The notes under the pieces: model-generated
Told to the model about the DNA's origin: nothing
Database searches by the model: none
The model's input: the letters and a program-made list of their open reading frames with translations, nothing else
Shown here: positions 54,821 to 64,000 of the stretch, piece by piece
Numbering within the stretch: position 1 is the first letter of the stretch
How the letters are laid out: the number at the start of each line of letters is the position of its first letter
DNA from: Costus lasius
Taxonomy: Eukaryota; Streptophyta; Magnoliopsida; Zingiberales; Costaceae
Direction: 5' to 3'
Assembly (NCBI GenBank): GCA_027563935.2
Contig: CM050454.1
Location: 3,084,501 to 3,148,500, forward strand
Length of the DNA: 64,000 nt
Translations under genes and position numbers: made by a program

Positions 54821-57000
54821 GAAGAATTAGTTGGAAAATGAAGACCTGTGGTAGAAGTCCCTTTTAAGTAACGTAGAATACGACGAATCGCAGCTAAATG
54901 GATATGAGTAGGGGTCTGCATGAATTGACTCACTTGTTGAACATCAAAAGAGATATATGGCCGAGTGATAGTGAGATAATTCAGGCTTCCTACAAGTTGT
55001 CGATACAACGAAGGATCAGAAAGAAACGTCCCATCATTCTGACAATATTTAACATTCACCTCTAATGGAGTATCCACTGATCGACCCTCTAGAAGGCCAG
55101 CAAGATTGAGTAAGTCCTCAATATATTTATGTTGATGTAGAAAAAGGTCATTTGAGTTACGTGAAACTTCGAGACCCAAAAAATAGTGCAGAGATCCCAA
55201 ATCTTTCATATGAAAACATTGCTGAAGATGATCTTGAAGTTTTGATATTAATGATAAGTCAAATCCAGTGATAACAATATCATCAACATATACCAAAAGA
55301 ATAACAATACCAATAAAAGTATTGCAAAGAAATAAAGATGAGTCATATTGACTTTGAGTAAATGAAAAGTCAAGAAGAGTAGATCGAAACTTATGAAACC
55401 ATGCACGGGGTGCTTGTTTCAATCCATAGAGAGATCGTTTCAGCTTACAGACATCAGAAGAAGATGTAGAAAATAGTCCTGAGGGAGGAGTCATATATAT
55501 CTCTTCCTTTAAATCACCATGTAAAAATACATTTTTAACATCCATCTGATGTAAAGGCCACCCTTGAGACCTAGCAATAGCAAGTACAAGACGAACAGTT
55601 GTCATTTTAGCAACAGGAGCAAAAGTCTCCTCATAATTAATACCATATTCCTGCCTATTACCAAGAGCCACCAATCGAGCTTTATACCGATCAAGAGAAC
55701 CATCTGTCTTCAACTTAATAGAATATATCCACTTACACCCAATTGGTTTAACATCACTTGGACAAGAAACAATGTCCCATGTATGATTCTCCTGAAGAGC
55801 TTGAAGTTCTTCACGCATAGCATTTACCCAACATGCTTGTGTAGAAGCCTGAGCATAAGAGGTGGGTATGACTGTATTAGATATAGTAGCTGAAAAACCA
55901 TACCTATCAGGAGGCTTAATGGTGCGAGAGGAACGCCTAGGATGCACAATATCAGGCTCAGTATGAACTTGAACCTCTGGATCACTTTCTAGAATAGTAT
56001 GAGGAGATACAGTTCGTCGTCGCTGATAGACCATACCAGGTATAAACCGCCCAGTAGACTGTGATGTTTCTTCAAAATCAGGAAGAAGAATCGGTGAGGT
56101 AGAGAAAATTTGCTGCTGAAAATAATATTCTTCCTCAAAGAAAATAACATTCCTAGAGATACGCATACGATTAATAGTATGATCATAACAGACATAACCT
56201 TTTTGACTGGAACAATAACCCATAAATGCACATCGAACAGATTGAGCAGTAAGTTTGTGTCGTTCATGAGGAGGTAAATGAACAAAACAAACACATCCAA
56301 ATGTGTGAAGCATATGATAATCCGGATAAATGCCAAAAAGACGATAAAATGGAGAGTCAAATCCCAAGTTTTGAGATGGTAAACGATTAATCAAGTACAC
56401 AGCAGTAGTCAACGCTTCAACCCAAAATTTGGATGGCACGGAGGACTGTAAGAGGAGAGTACGAACCATGTCCAATAAATGACGATTCTTGCGTTCAACC
56501 ATCCCATTTTGCTGAGGAGTATAAGGACATGACCTCTGTGATATAATGTCTTTTTCTTGCAAATAAATCTGAAATTCACGCGACAAATATTCGCCACCAT
56601 TATCAGTGCGCAAAATCTTAATGCGTGTAGAAAATTGATTCTCAATGAGAGTAACAAAACTTTGAAATACCCGGAAGACCTCAGATTTAGTGTGCAAAAA
56701 ATATATCCATGTACACCGACTATAATCATCAATGAATGTCACAAAATAACGGTAGTGACTATGAGAGACAACAGGGCTGATGCCCCAAACATCACTATGT
56801 ATCACATCAAAGCACTCTTTTGCACGTCTACCAGAATTAGGAAAAGGCAAAGTTTTACTTTTTCCATGTTTACATGTGCCATAATTAAATGTCAAAGCAG
56901 AATTTAAATTGTTGCCAACAAATCCATGTTTTATTAAGTTAGACAAAATTACATTGTTTGGATGGCCTAAACGTTTATGCCAAAGTTCAACTTAACTATC
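54820..57000 (-). pseudogene. Copia integrase and reverse transcriptase segment
   Basis: The pre-integrase motif LWHKRLGHPNN leads into an open frame running from 56946 to about 54820 (numerically 54736 if carried past the frameshift). Integrase core: VIHSDVWG, YFVTFIDDYSRCTWIYF, LRTDNGGEYLS, YTPQQNGMVERKNRHL. Reverse transcriptase: QMDVKNVFLHGDLKEEIYM and the active site LLVYVDDIVITG. An in-frame TAA just before the pre-integrase motif (about 56994) separates it from the protease reading. Confidence 0.9.
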
Positions 57001-57105
57001 AATGATAACAGAAGATAAGACTAAAGATCTGGGAATGGAAAAATGCAATGGAAACAGTCTTCCCACTCTATGACCCTTCGCGATCACCTTCCCCGAAGCC
57101 TGATC

Positions 57106-57770
57106 CTATACAACATAGCCAGCACGAGAAAAATGAACGTCACAGTGATTCTCCACAAGCTGACCAATAGATATCAAATTAGTTGATAAATTTGGAGCAA
57201 CAAAAACATGACTAAAAGTGTGACCAATGTCACCAACAGTAGTAATTGGAAGGCTACTGCCATTGGCTACTTGAATATGCTGTCGACCAGTATAAGGATG
57301 TAAATTTTGTAAGAAATCCGGAAAGCCAGTCATATGATTAGATGCACCAGAATCAACAAACCAAGTAGATGAAGTTTGCTTACCACGACCTTGAAGACCA
57401 AGAGCAGAGAATGCAGAAAGAATCATCTGTTGGACCATCTCAGGAGTCATAATCACTTGATTTTGACCTGTAGCAATAGGAGTAGCCTCAAAAACAGTTA
57501 CAGAAGTAGTGGAATCTGGCATACTAGTGTGCACTGCTTTGTAAGCCTTTGCTCTTTTATTTTCTGGACGAGTTGGGCAATCCTTAATAATATGTCATTT
57601 TTGTTTACAATAATTACAAAATTTATTGCTACAATTTCTAGCCAAATGACCAAATTCCTTACAACTATAGCATTGTATCTGTCCTCTGCCTCGATTTTTA
57701 CCTTGTGCTGCATAAGCCACATTAACAACCTCTGAAGTCCCATGAGTCTCACTAATGACATATTGAGTGG
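57106..57770 (-). pseudogene. Copia nucleocapsid knuckle and protease segment
   Basis: The zinc knuckle reads CYSCKEFGHLARNC. A second partial knuckle is interrupted by TGA near 57596 (CNYCKQK, stop, HIIKDCP). The protease follows with WFVDSGASNHMTG near 57350. Confidence 0.85.
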
Positions 57771-57812
57771 CTAGACGTTGCTCTTCACGCAGAAGCTCAC
57801 CAAGACAAATAT

Positions 57813-58358
57813 CTAAAGACGGAACATGACATCTATTAAGTAATCCACTTCGAGCCCCTCAAATTCAGGTCTCAATTTCATTAAAAACTGATCACGCATA
57901 CTGACTTCATGAACTTGTTGCAAACTTGCCAAAGCTTCTTTAGGAACACCAGAATAAATGATACCAGTATATTCACTCCATAGATTCATAAAACTTGAAT
58001 AAAATTCCTGAACAGACATATTGCCATGTGTAACTTTACTAATTTCAAGTTCTAGTTGAAATCTCCTTGCCATATTGTCCTGATGATATATGCGTTTCAA
58101 ATAATCCCACATTTCTTTGGCAGTGCTAAAGGAGCGTAAATTATTCACCATATGAGGTTCAATTGATGCTAGGATCCAAGAAATAATCCTAACATCATTC
58201 AATTCCCATATACTAGATTCACTGTCATTTTTAGAAAGAGATGATGATCCATTTACATGACCCCATAGTCCCATTCCTTTTAAAAACATTCTAAATTGAA
58301 ATTCTCATGCAGCATAATTTTTACCAGTAAATTTCATGGATAAAATTTCTGTTGACAT
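57813..58358 (-). pseudogene. Copia gag segment
   Basis: The likely start is the ATG at 58358 (MSTEILSMKFTGKNYAA). A TGA at about 58305 stands where copia gags have a tryptophan. The reading continues through GMGLWGHVNGSSS and the UBN2-type region (EMWDYLKRIYHQDNMARRF) to a frameshift near 57840. Confidence 0.85.
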
Positions 58359-59332
58359 CTTAACACAGATAAAATTCTCACAAATAATATATCAGAAAGA
58401 GAATCCAGATGAACCTTAATCTCAAAATTCGAAAATACCTCTCCAGGTCCAAATCACGTTGACCAGCCGACCGAAATTAATCGCCGCGTCGCTGATCAGA
58501 ATCCGCCCTCGCCGGATTAATTTGGTTCGCTGACGTCCGCCTGACGTCAGTCACCAATATCTGTTTGCACCGCGTGAAATTGTTTTGCTGCCGACGTCGA
58601 CGCCACCTTACGTCAACTTCCGAAATCGATACGCGTGAGTCTCAAATTCCGCCGTGGCTGCGGAAGATGACACGCGTTCGCCGGCTGAAGAAATTGATGT
58701 CGTCAAAATCAATTTCCACTACAGTCGTTCTAATTTCGCCCGTCGTCGCCACGTCAAAATCAGCGAATGCCGCTCACGAACGCACGCCTGCGTTCTTTTT
58801 ATCGTCACCGAAGAAGGAATACAGTTCTGAAGCCGCCAGTACTTTCCGCCGACACAACGAAAGCCCGCCGAAATCCTTTCGGCCGAAAACCAATAAGCGC
58901 CGATGGTAATCTCTCGCCGCTGATGCGTCCGCTTCGCCAAAGAAATCCAATCGATGCCAAAGATGACTGTTGCACGCGTCCGTGCCTGCTGAAGGAGTCG
59001 TTAACACGGCTGGACGAGTTTGCCGCCGCTGCCGCAACGCGTCGAAGAAGAAGACTCTGAACTGGAGAAAGCACAAAAGACGAGATCGCCGAACCCTAAA
59101 CACGAAGTTCGCTGCTTCGCCGAGAAAAGTAGGTCTCCACCAAGGAACTCTCCTAAAAAAATCACCGCAAGCCCAAAAGAAAACCTCTGAAGAAGATCGA
59201 CGCGAAGAAAAATCGCCAAAGACCTTTGCCAGAGAAAATCAAAGATGGACGTCACCAAGGAACTCCGCTAGAGAAAGAAGACCGCTTAAGGAAGGGACAA
59301 TCACTCGAAGCCCTAGAAAGGCTCTGATACCA

Positions 59333-59503
59333 TGTAAAATTATGAAACTGAAAGTCTGCCTATCTCAACAGTTTTCCATTCAATTTATAGAAAATCCTAA
59401 ACGGGTATGGGTTTAATACACAGGCTAAAACAATAAAATATATTTACAGCTAATTACAATATAACTAATATTTACAAATCTATTTACATATCTATCACTA
59501 ACA
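59333..59503 (-). repeat. 5' LTR of the copia element
   Basis: 171 bp. The primer-binding site abuts it at 59321-59332. GC-rich leader DNA (58440-59320) follows on the - strand. Open frames in the leader on either strand are not recognisable. Confidence 0.92.
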
Positions 59504-59789
59504 ATAATATTATATAACATATGTATTATGGTATAACATGTCTAGTTAAAAATATAGTATAACACATATGCATTTTCGTATAATGCTTATATCGTGTAAT
59601 ACTAATGTGTTATCGTATAACATCTTATCTTGTATAACACTAATGTATTATTATATAACACCGATATCGTATAACACTAATATATTATGGTATAATACAG
59701 GTATAGTAAAACACTTATGCTATAGTATAGCATTACGCTTTAAAATGCATGCTAGATAGCTCTAGATACCCTTTCCCAAATTTTTTTCC

Positions 59790-60715
59790 CAAAATTACTA
59801 CTTTTAGAGGTTCAATCAATTAACAAGCTTCCTACTTATTCAAGTAAATGTTCTAGATTCTCATAATGTACAATCAACCAATTTGAAGGTCAACTGGCCT
59901 TTCAAGTGATTGAAAAATCTATTGATGATCCACTCTACCAAACTGTATGTCTAGTCATTTGGTTAGCTAGATATTTTTTTAAGTATCATATTTGATCTCA
60001 TCATAACCTCTTATTGGCAAATGACAGAAGGATAATGACATCACGATAAATATCAGCTAACTTTGCATCGAAACATCTAAGGTATTAAGGTGGGTGTCAT
60101 AGACAATTTATTATTTACTTATGTCTTCATGGCTTTCGGGTGCTAGGGGATTGATGTCTGAACTTGTGTTTTTTTATGGAAAACTATGAGGAAAGAATGA
60201 AAAGTATATTAAATCTAGTAGCATTTTACGTCTAAATTTATTATGTTTCCGTTCTTTTCTTTCAATTTTCTGTTCAAGGAGACACACTAGTGATCATCTT
60301 AGAGTGTTTGGTGGAATGTAGTTAGCCTTCCTCTAAAGGTATCTTAGTTTTCTAATGATGAAGTGTTTGAAATGTCTTGTAATAACGAGTAGCTTAGTTA
60401 TCATCTGCATGGAAAAGGCAACCTAGCTCATATCACTAATGATACCCAAAGGCCTTAGTTCGTGTTATCTATCTAAGTGGCAATTTAGGCTTTACCATTG
60501 ATATTTTCTGTCCGACTTTTGAGGGTATGTTTGACTAGCAAGTTGGGTTCACCTTCGCCAATGACTAGGACAGCTTTTGGTGTACTGTGGTAGTTCTTTA
60601 ATCCATCTCTCTTATACAATGCTATGTAGGTTATTGTTATTCAATATGCTATGTAGGTTATTGTTATTCAATATGCTTGTAGATCTTGGAAGTTGCTTAT
60701 GGGAAACACAATGAA
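59790..60715. repeat. Decayed direct copy of GALAK intron 13
   Basis: It aligns with 48351-49330 from AAATTACTACTTTTAGAGG to GCTTATGGGAAACACAATG. An extra segment at about 60163-60285 has near-complementary ends (GGAAAGAATGAAAAGTATAT and TTCCGTTCTTTTCTTTC regions) and looks like a small MITE. The copy stops at the position where GALAK exon 14 would be approached. Confidence 0.8.
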
Positions 60716-62278
60716 ACAAGGCCTGTGTTTGGCGCCGCTTTCCAGCTGCGCTTCTGTGTTGATTGTGTTTTGATCGACTGTTCGCGCATATAATAATTGC
60801 TCTTTTTTGGAAATTGGTTCTTTCGGTTTATTGAAAACGCCACCAAACATGCCGTTTGACCTGATAATTCGATTCAGCGGATAATAAATTGGTCGTGTTA
60901 GTTATGAGCTGTGGGGTGTACCCCTCCACACAACCATAGTTGGAAATGCAAGCCCCGTTTAGGGGCAGCTTTTAAGGAGCGTTTGCGTTTGCGGGCAGCT
61001 AAAAGCCAAAAGCAAACGCGTTTGGGGAGCAACTTCTCAGTCTGGGACTGAGAAGCTACACTGTTAAAGAAAAGCCGCTCAGAGGTAGCTTTTCGATTTA
61101 ACAAGCGGCTGCCAGGGTACAGCAACGGCAGCCGCTCGCGTTTTCGTCCTTGCCCGCCGTTCGTCCTTGCTAGTTTTCATCACCGTCTCCGGCCATCGTC
61201 GCCAGCCCTTAGTCCCGTCACAGCCTCTTATCCCGCAGCTGCAGCCTCCTTCCATTGCCGCGTCCTCTCCCGCAGCCGCTGCCTCCTTCCGTTGTCGCCT
61301 CCTCTCCCGTCTCTGGCTCCTCTCCCATAGCCGCTGCCTCCTCCCGTTGTCGCCTCCTCTCCCGTCTCCGGCTCCTCTCTCGCATCCACCTCCTTCCTAT
61401 TGCCGCTCCTCTCGTCGATGCCTCCTCCCTCTTTTCCCCTGCGACCGAGCGTTGCCGCCTCCTTGTTGTCGCGTCCTCTCCTGCATTACGGCCACCGCCA
61501 CTGCTCACGTCGAGGCGACGAAGACGACGCATCTTCCCTTTCTCCGAAATCTCAATCCCTCGTGGTGACGAGGGATTTGGGATTTTTTTTTTTTTACCAA
61601 CTAGAGGTATTAAGAAAAATAAAAAAATATATCTAATATTCTTCCACTTAGAAAATTTTTTCACTACAAATTAAATATAAAATTAGATATATTAATCTTT
61701 TTTATTTTTAAGACTATTTTTTTAATTTTATATATTATGTATGTAGGAATATGCATTTAGAGAATTCTTAAAAAAAATTTTTAAGGTTAGTCACTTTTAA
61801 GATGAAATTCACATAATATATAATAATTAAAAAAATATATTTATTATTGTATTAAATTATTTTAAATTATATATATATATATGTGTGTGTGAATGGAAAA
61901 AAATTATTTTTATTATAAATTATAAAATTTATTTATAATAGTTTAAAAATTATTTATTATTGTGTAAAGTAATTAAAAATTTTAAGAATAAATTAAAAAA
62001 ATTCTTAATATAATTGAATAGCACAACACAGTAGCTCACAATTGCTTATGAGACTAGCTATTATACTCAAACAGCCTTAACTTTTTAGATCAATACTATT
62101 TAGATCAATTCTACTTAGATCAGCCATCAGCAAAAAAACTCCAGCCACCCAAACGGGACCACCGTAGGAAACACAAATCACAGTTGGAATACGTGGGGCG
62201 TACCCCTCCACACAACCACACGGCACCAATAATTGAACGGGCTGGGCAAGCAACCCAATCAGGAATGGAGGCACGTGG
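60716..62278. other. Non-coding stretch with a CT/GC-rich imperfect repeat
   Basis: 60900-60950 and 62185-62230 share GGGGNGTACCCCTCCACACA, a block also found near 63898. Around 61260-61390, units of the type GCCGCTGCCTCCTTCCGTTG followed by CTCCTCTCCCGTCTC are repeated about every 55-60 bp, giving proline/serine/alanine-rich open frames on both strands that do not look like genes. AT-rich DNA fills 61600-62030. Confidence 0.55.
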
Positions 62279-62629
62279 GGACAATTTAAAAAAAAGGTCA
62301 CATCTGTCCATTAAATGTGCTATGAGATTTGTGTGATTTAAGTCTTATCCCAATGCAGTAATATGAATCACAAGACATATTCAATGACGAATATAATATT
62401 AATATATTATCATATAATATTAATATATTATTTTATATATATATATTATATAATATTTACGCTATAGTATAACATTATATTTTAAAATATATACTAGACA
62501 AATCTAGGTAACCTGCTACGATTGTCGTATAAGGGTACCTTTTCTGGAAATTTTTTTTGGTTAAAACTTAAATCACACAAATCTGCACATTTAATGAATG
62601 GATGTGATCGTTTTAAAAAATTTTGTCCT
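62279..62629. mobile_element. MITE with long terminal inverted repeats
   Basis: The left arm runs from GGACAATTTAAAA through ATTAAATGTGC to TTTGTGTGATTTAAG. The right arm is its near complement, CTTAAATCACACAAATCTGC to AAAATTTTGTCC, giving arms of about 70 bp. The interior is AT-rich and resembles the arms of the MITE at 53899-59789 (GCTATAGTATAACATTA). Confidence 0.65.
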
Positions 62630-62724
62630 ACTGGTGGCAGATGTTAAAACACACATCAATCTACATCTGTCATTTGAAAAGCGCACGTGGGTGACGTAGC
62701 ATGGGCATACCTCCTCCACAAAAA

Positions 62725-62812
62725 AAATTCCCACTTATGGTAAAATTGCACGTGCTGAAAGAATTTTTTTTTCAAATATTCAAAAATTTTTAAGATTTTT
62801 CACGTCCTAGTT
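62725..62812. repeat. Decayed direct copy of the cupin proximal promoter
   Basis: CCCACTTATGGTAAAATTGC, then CGTGCTGAAAGAATTTTTTT and AAGATTTTTCAC, align with 51045-51146. No cupin coding sequence follows; an AAGCGGG/CCCACTTAAG inverted-repeat unit (about 62830-62985) does. Confidence 0.65.
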
Positions 62813-62829
62813 TTTGAAAAATTCTAGTT

Positions 62830-62985
62830 TTTGAAAAAAAAAAATTTAAGCGGGTATCCCGATCTCACCCTCCCAGTTGCATTAGGATTCGTGCATGCAC
62901 AAATGTCAATATTAATTAATGATAAAATCGGGTACTCTATTGATGTACCTCGCTAAGTGGGGTACCCACTTAAGATTTTTATTTT
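62830..62985. repeat. Small inverted-repeat element
   Basis: TTTAAGCGGGTATCCCG opposes GGGTACCCACTTAAGATTT across about 155 bp. Related short arms flank the gag-only element near 1753 and 5710. Confidence 0.45.
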
Positions 62986-63377
62986 AGCTTTTGCATGGTG
63001 ATGCTTCGGGTCTCTTTGGGCTCATTTTAAAGTTGATTTTAAATAATTTTTAAGTAAAAAATAATTTGAAAATTATTTGATAATAAAAAATAAAAGTAGA
63101 AAAAAAAAGTAAAAAAATAAAAGTTAGAAAAGCTATATTTTGATGCTTTGACAACTTCTACTTATTTAAAAAAGTAATTTATATAACTTTATTTAAAATT
63201 TTAGCTATTATTATTTAAAATAATATATTTATTTATTATTTTAAATTTTGATAAAAGTTAAAAAGTTATTAATTAAATATCATATAAATTTTGACAATGC
63301 AGTATATTACAATAAAATATAATTTAACACAGTTATAAAGCTATTAATAGCAGAGCTAAACACACTCTTAAAATGTC
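62986..63377. other. AT-rich stretch, no gene seen
   Basis: A- and T-rich DNA with TTAAAATTTTAGC-like segments. Nothing recognisable was seen. Confidence 0.5.
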
Positions 63378-63409
63378 TAATACTTGAACTCGGAGTTTAT
63401 GCTCATGTC
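63378..63409 (+). pseudogene. Possible scrap of the last GALAK exon
   Basis: GAACTCGGAGTTTATGCTCATG-type sequence matches the end of GALAK exon 14 (49585-49610) with about three changes in 24 bases. It is followed 15-20 bp later by the duplicated 3' flank (ACAAATCTTTTGAAGAT). It is very short, so the call depends on its position next to that flank. Confidence 0.45.
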
Positions 63410-63423
63410 CTATCTGCTCATGT

Positions 63424-63945
63424 CCAATACAAATCTTTTGAAGATGATATTCTTAGGCTATGTTCTGTTGGATGAAATCCACAGTGGAAAAGATAAAAAA
63501 TGCAATAAATTTAATACTTGAACTCGGAGTTTTTACTCATGTCTTTTCTATCTAGATTTATTATATTTTTTATCTTTTTGTAGATTTTATTCAACAGAAC
63601 AACAAAACGTAGCTTAGTTTTTGGATATTTGTATTGAGAAAAATTAACTCAAGTAGTTTGCTGCAAATACAGTAGGAAGCACAAATCATACAACATATAA
63701 TTTTTGACGATTTTTTTTTCAGAAAAGTACAAGTCTATTGATTATAAAGGAATTGCGTACGGGCCCTCTTTTATATTGGGCTGGGCCCCCAACCAGGAAT
63801 GGAAGCACATGTGATAATAATTAATAAATATAGAACAAGCGGCCATGGACAGAGGCATCCCACACGGCGCGACTGCGAACATACAGTTGGAACACGTGGG
63901 GCGTACCTCCTCCACACAACCATACGGCACCAATAATTATGTATG
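63424..63945. repeat. Direct copy of the GALAK 3' flank
   Basis: It aligns with 49775-50110 (AGTTTTTGGAT, ATTAACTCAAGT, TGCAAATACAGTAGGAA, then GGGCTGGG...GAAGCACATGTGATAATA). The inserted MITE at 63456-63613 interrupts it. Confidence 0.75.
63456..63613. mobile_element. Tourist/PIF-Harbinger-like MITE (158 bp)
   Basis: Ends GGCTATGTTCTGTTG and CAACAAAACGTAGC are near-complementary over about 50 bp, with TTA on both sides (63453-63455 and 63614-63616). The uninterrupted flank at about 49800 shows the empty site. TTA duplication and GGC ends fit PIF-Harbinger MITEs. Confidence 0.7.
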
Positions 63946-64000
63946 TCCAATCCGTTGAATATGATTGATTGGACTCAACCTTATTTATTTTGTATTGATT

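Larger units (their letters stand above)
54156..59503 (-). mobile_element. Degenerate copia LTR retrotransposon (5.35 kb)
   Basis: LTRs of 172 bp (54156-54327) and 171 bp (59333-59503) are TG...CA with target duplication ATAAT (54151-54155 and 59504-59508). On the - strand the order is 5' LTR, primer site TGGTATCAGAGC (59321-59332), a GC-rich leader of about 0.9 kb, gag, protease, integrase, reverse transcriptase, RNase H, purine tract (54328-54338), 3' LTR. Integrase before reverse transcriptase defines Ty1-copia. Stops and frameshifts break the polyprotein at about five places. Roughly ten differences in 171 LTR bases (about 6 percent) make it far older than the Tekay element. Confidence 0.95.
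53899..59789. mobile_element. Mutator-like MITE split by a copia element
   Basis: The outer ends are inverted: GAAAAAAAATTTTGGGAAAG at 53899 and CTTTCCCAAATTTTTTTCC at 59789. They are flanked by a 9-bp direct repeat CAAAATTAC (53890-53898 and 59790-59798), the length typical of Mutator-like elements. Without the copia element and its 5-bp duplication the unit is about 538 bp and almost a complete foldback (for example TAGCTAAACATGTTATACCA at about 54043 opposite a complementary segment near 59528-59547). There is no coding capacity. The paralogous site at 48351 is empty. Confidence 0.85.

Noticed and set aside
61167..61674. Pro/Ser/Ala-rich frames of 133-148 codons
   Set aside because: They come from an imperfect GC/CT-rich tandem repeat and are open in several frames on both strands.
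1..64000. CRISPR arrays, tRNA or rRNA genes, bacterial operons
   Set aside because: None seen; all direct-repeat structures are explained by LTRs, duplications, tandem repeats or microsatellites.

Overview
This is nuclear DNA from a flowering plant, most likely a monocot. The basis is intron-rich plant genes, plant-type LTR retrotransposons primed by initiator-Met tRNA, many MITEs, and a cupin gene with very GC-rich third positions. The species cannot be named from the sequence.

Layout. At 1-5.7 kb there is a solo LTR and a gag-only LTR element of the same family in opposite orientation. AT-rich spacer follows. At 7.45-49.6 kb on the + strand lies one gene, galacturonokinase (GALAK), with 14 small exons (1263 nt of CDS, 420 aa) spread over 42 kb. 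Its introns are swollen by transposons: a long microsatellite and a hAT-type MITE in intron 2, CAAGG-type hAT MITEs in introns 3, 4 and 6, a probable solo LTR in intron 4, a complete and extremely young Tekay/Del-type Ty3-gypsy chromovirus element (10.5 kb) in intron 5, and a short non-autonomous copia element in intron 6. Intron 8 has a GC-AG splice pair.

At 51.2-52.5 kb on the + strand is a three-exon gene for a legumin-like (11S-globulin-like) bicupin of 325 aa, with a TATA box 100 bp upstream of the chosen start. At 53.9-59.8 kb is a Mutator-like MITE (9-bp target duplication) split by an old, broken copia element on the - strand. The empty site for the MITE survives in a paralogous repeat inside GALAK intron 13.

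At 59.8-64 kb are decayed direct copies of the GALAK 3' end (intron 13, a scrap of the last exon, 3' flank) and of the cupin promoter, broken by further MITEs. The GALAK-cupin interval therefore appears to have been tandemly duplicated and then degraded.

The two cellular genes have no evident functional link. GALAK recycles galacturonic acid released from pectin; the cupin is a non-secreted relative of seed globulins. The rest is a layered record of transposition whose relative ages can be ordered from LTR divergence, nesting and target-site duplications. No CRISPR array, operon, tRNA or rRNA gene was seen.
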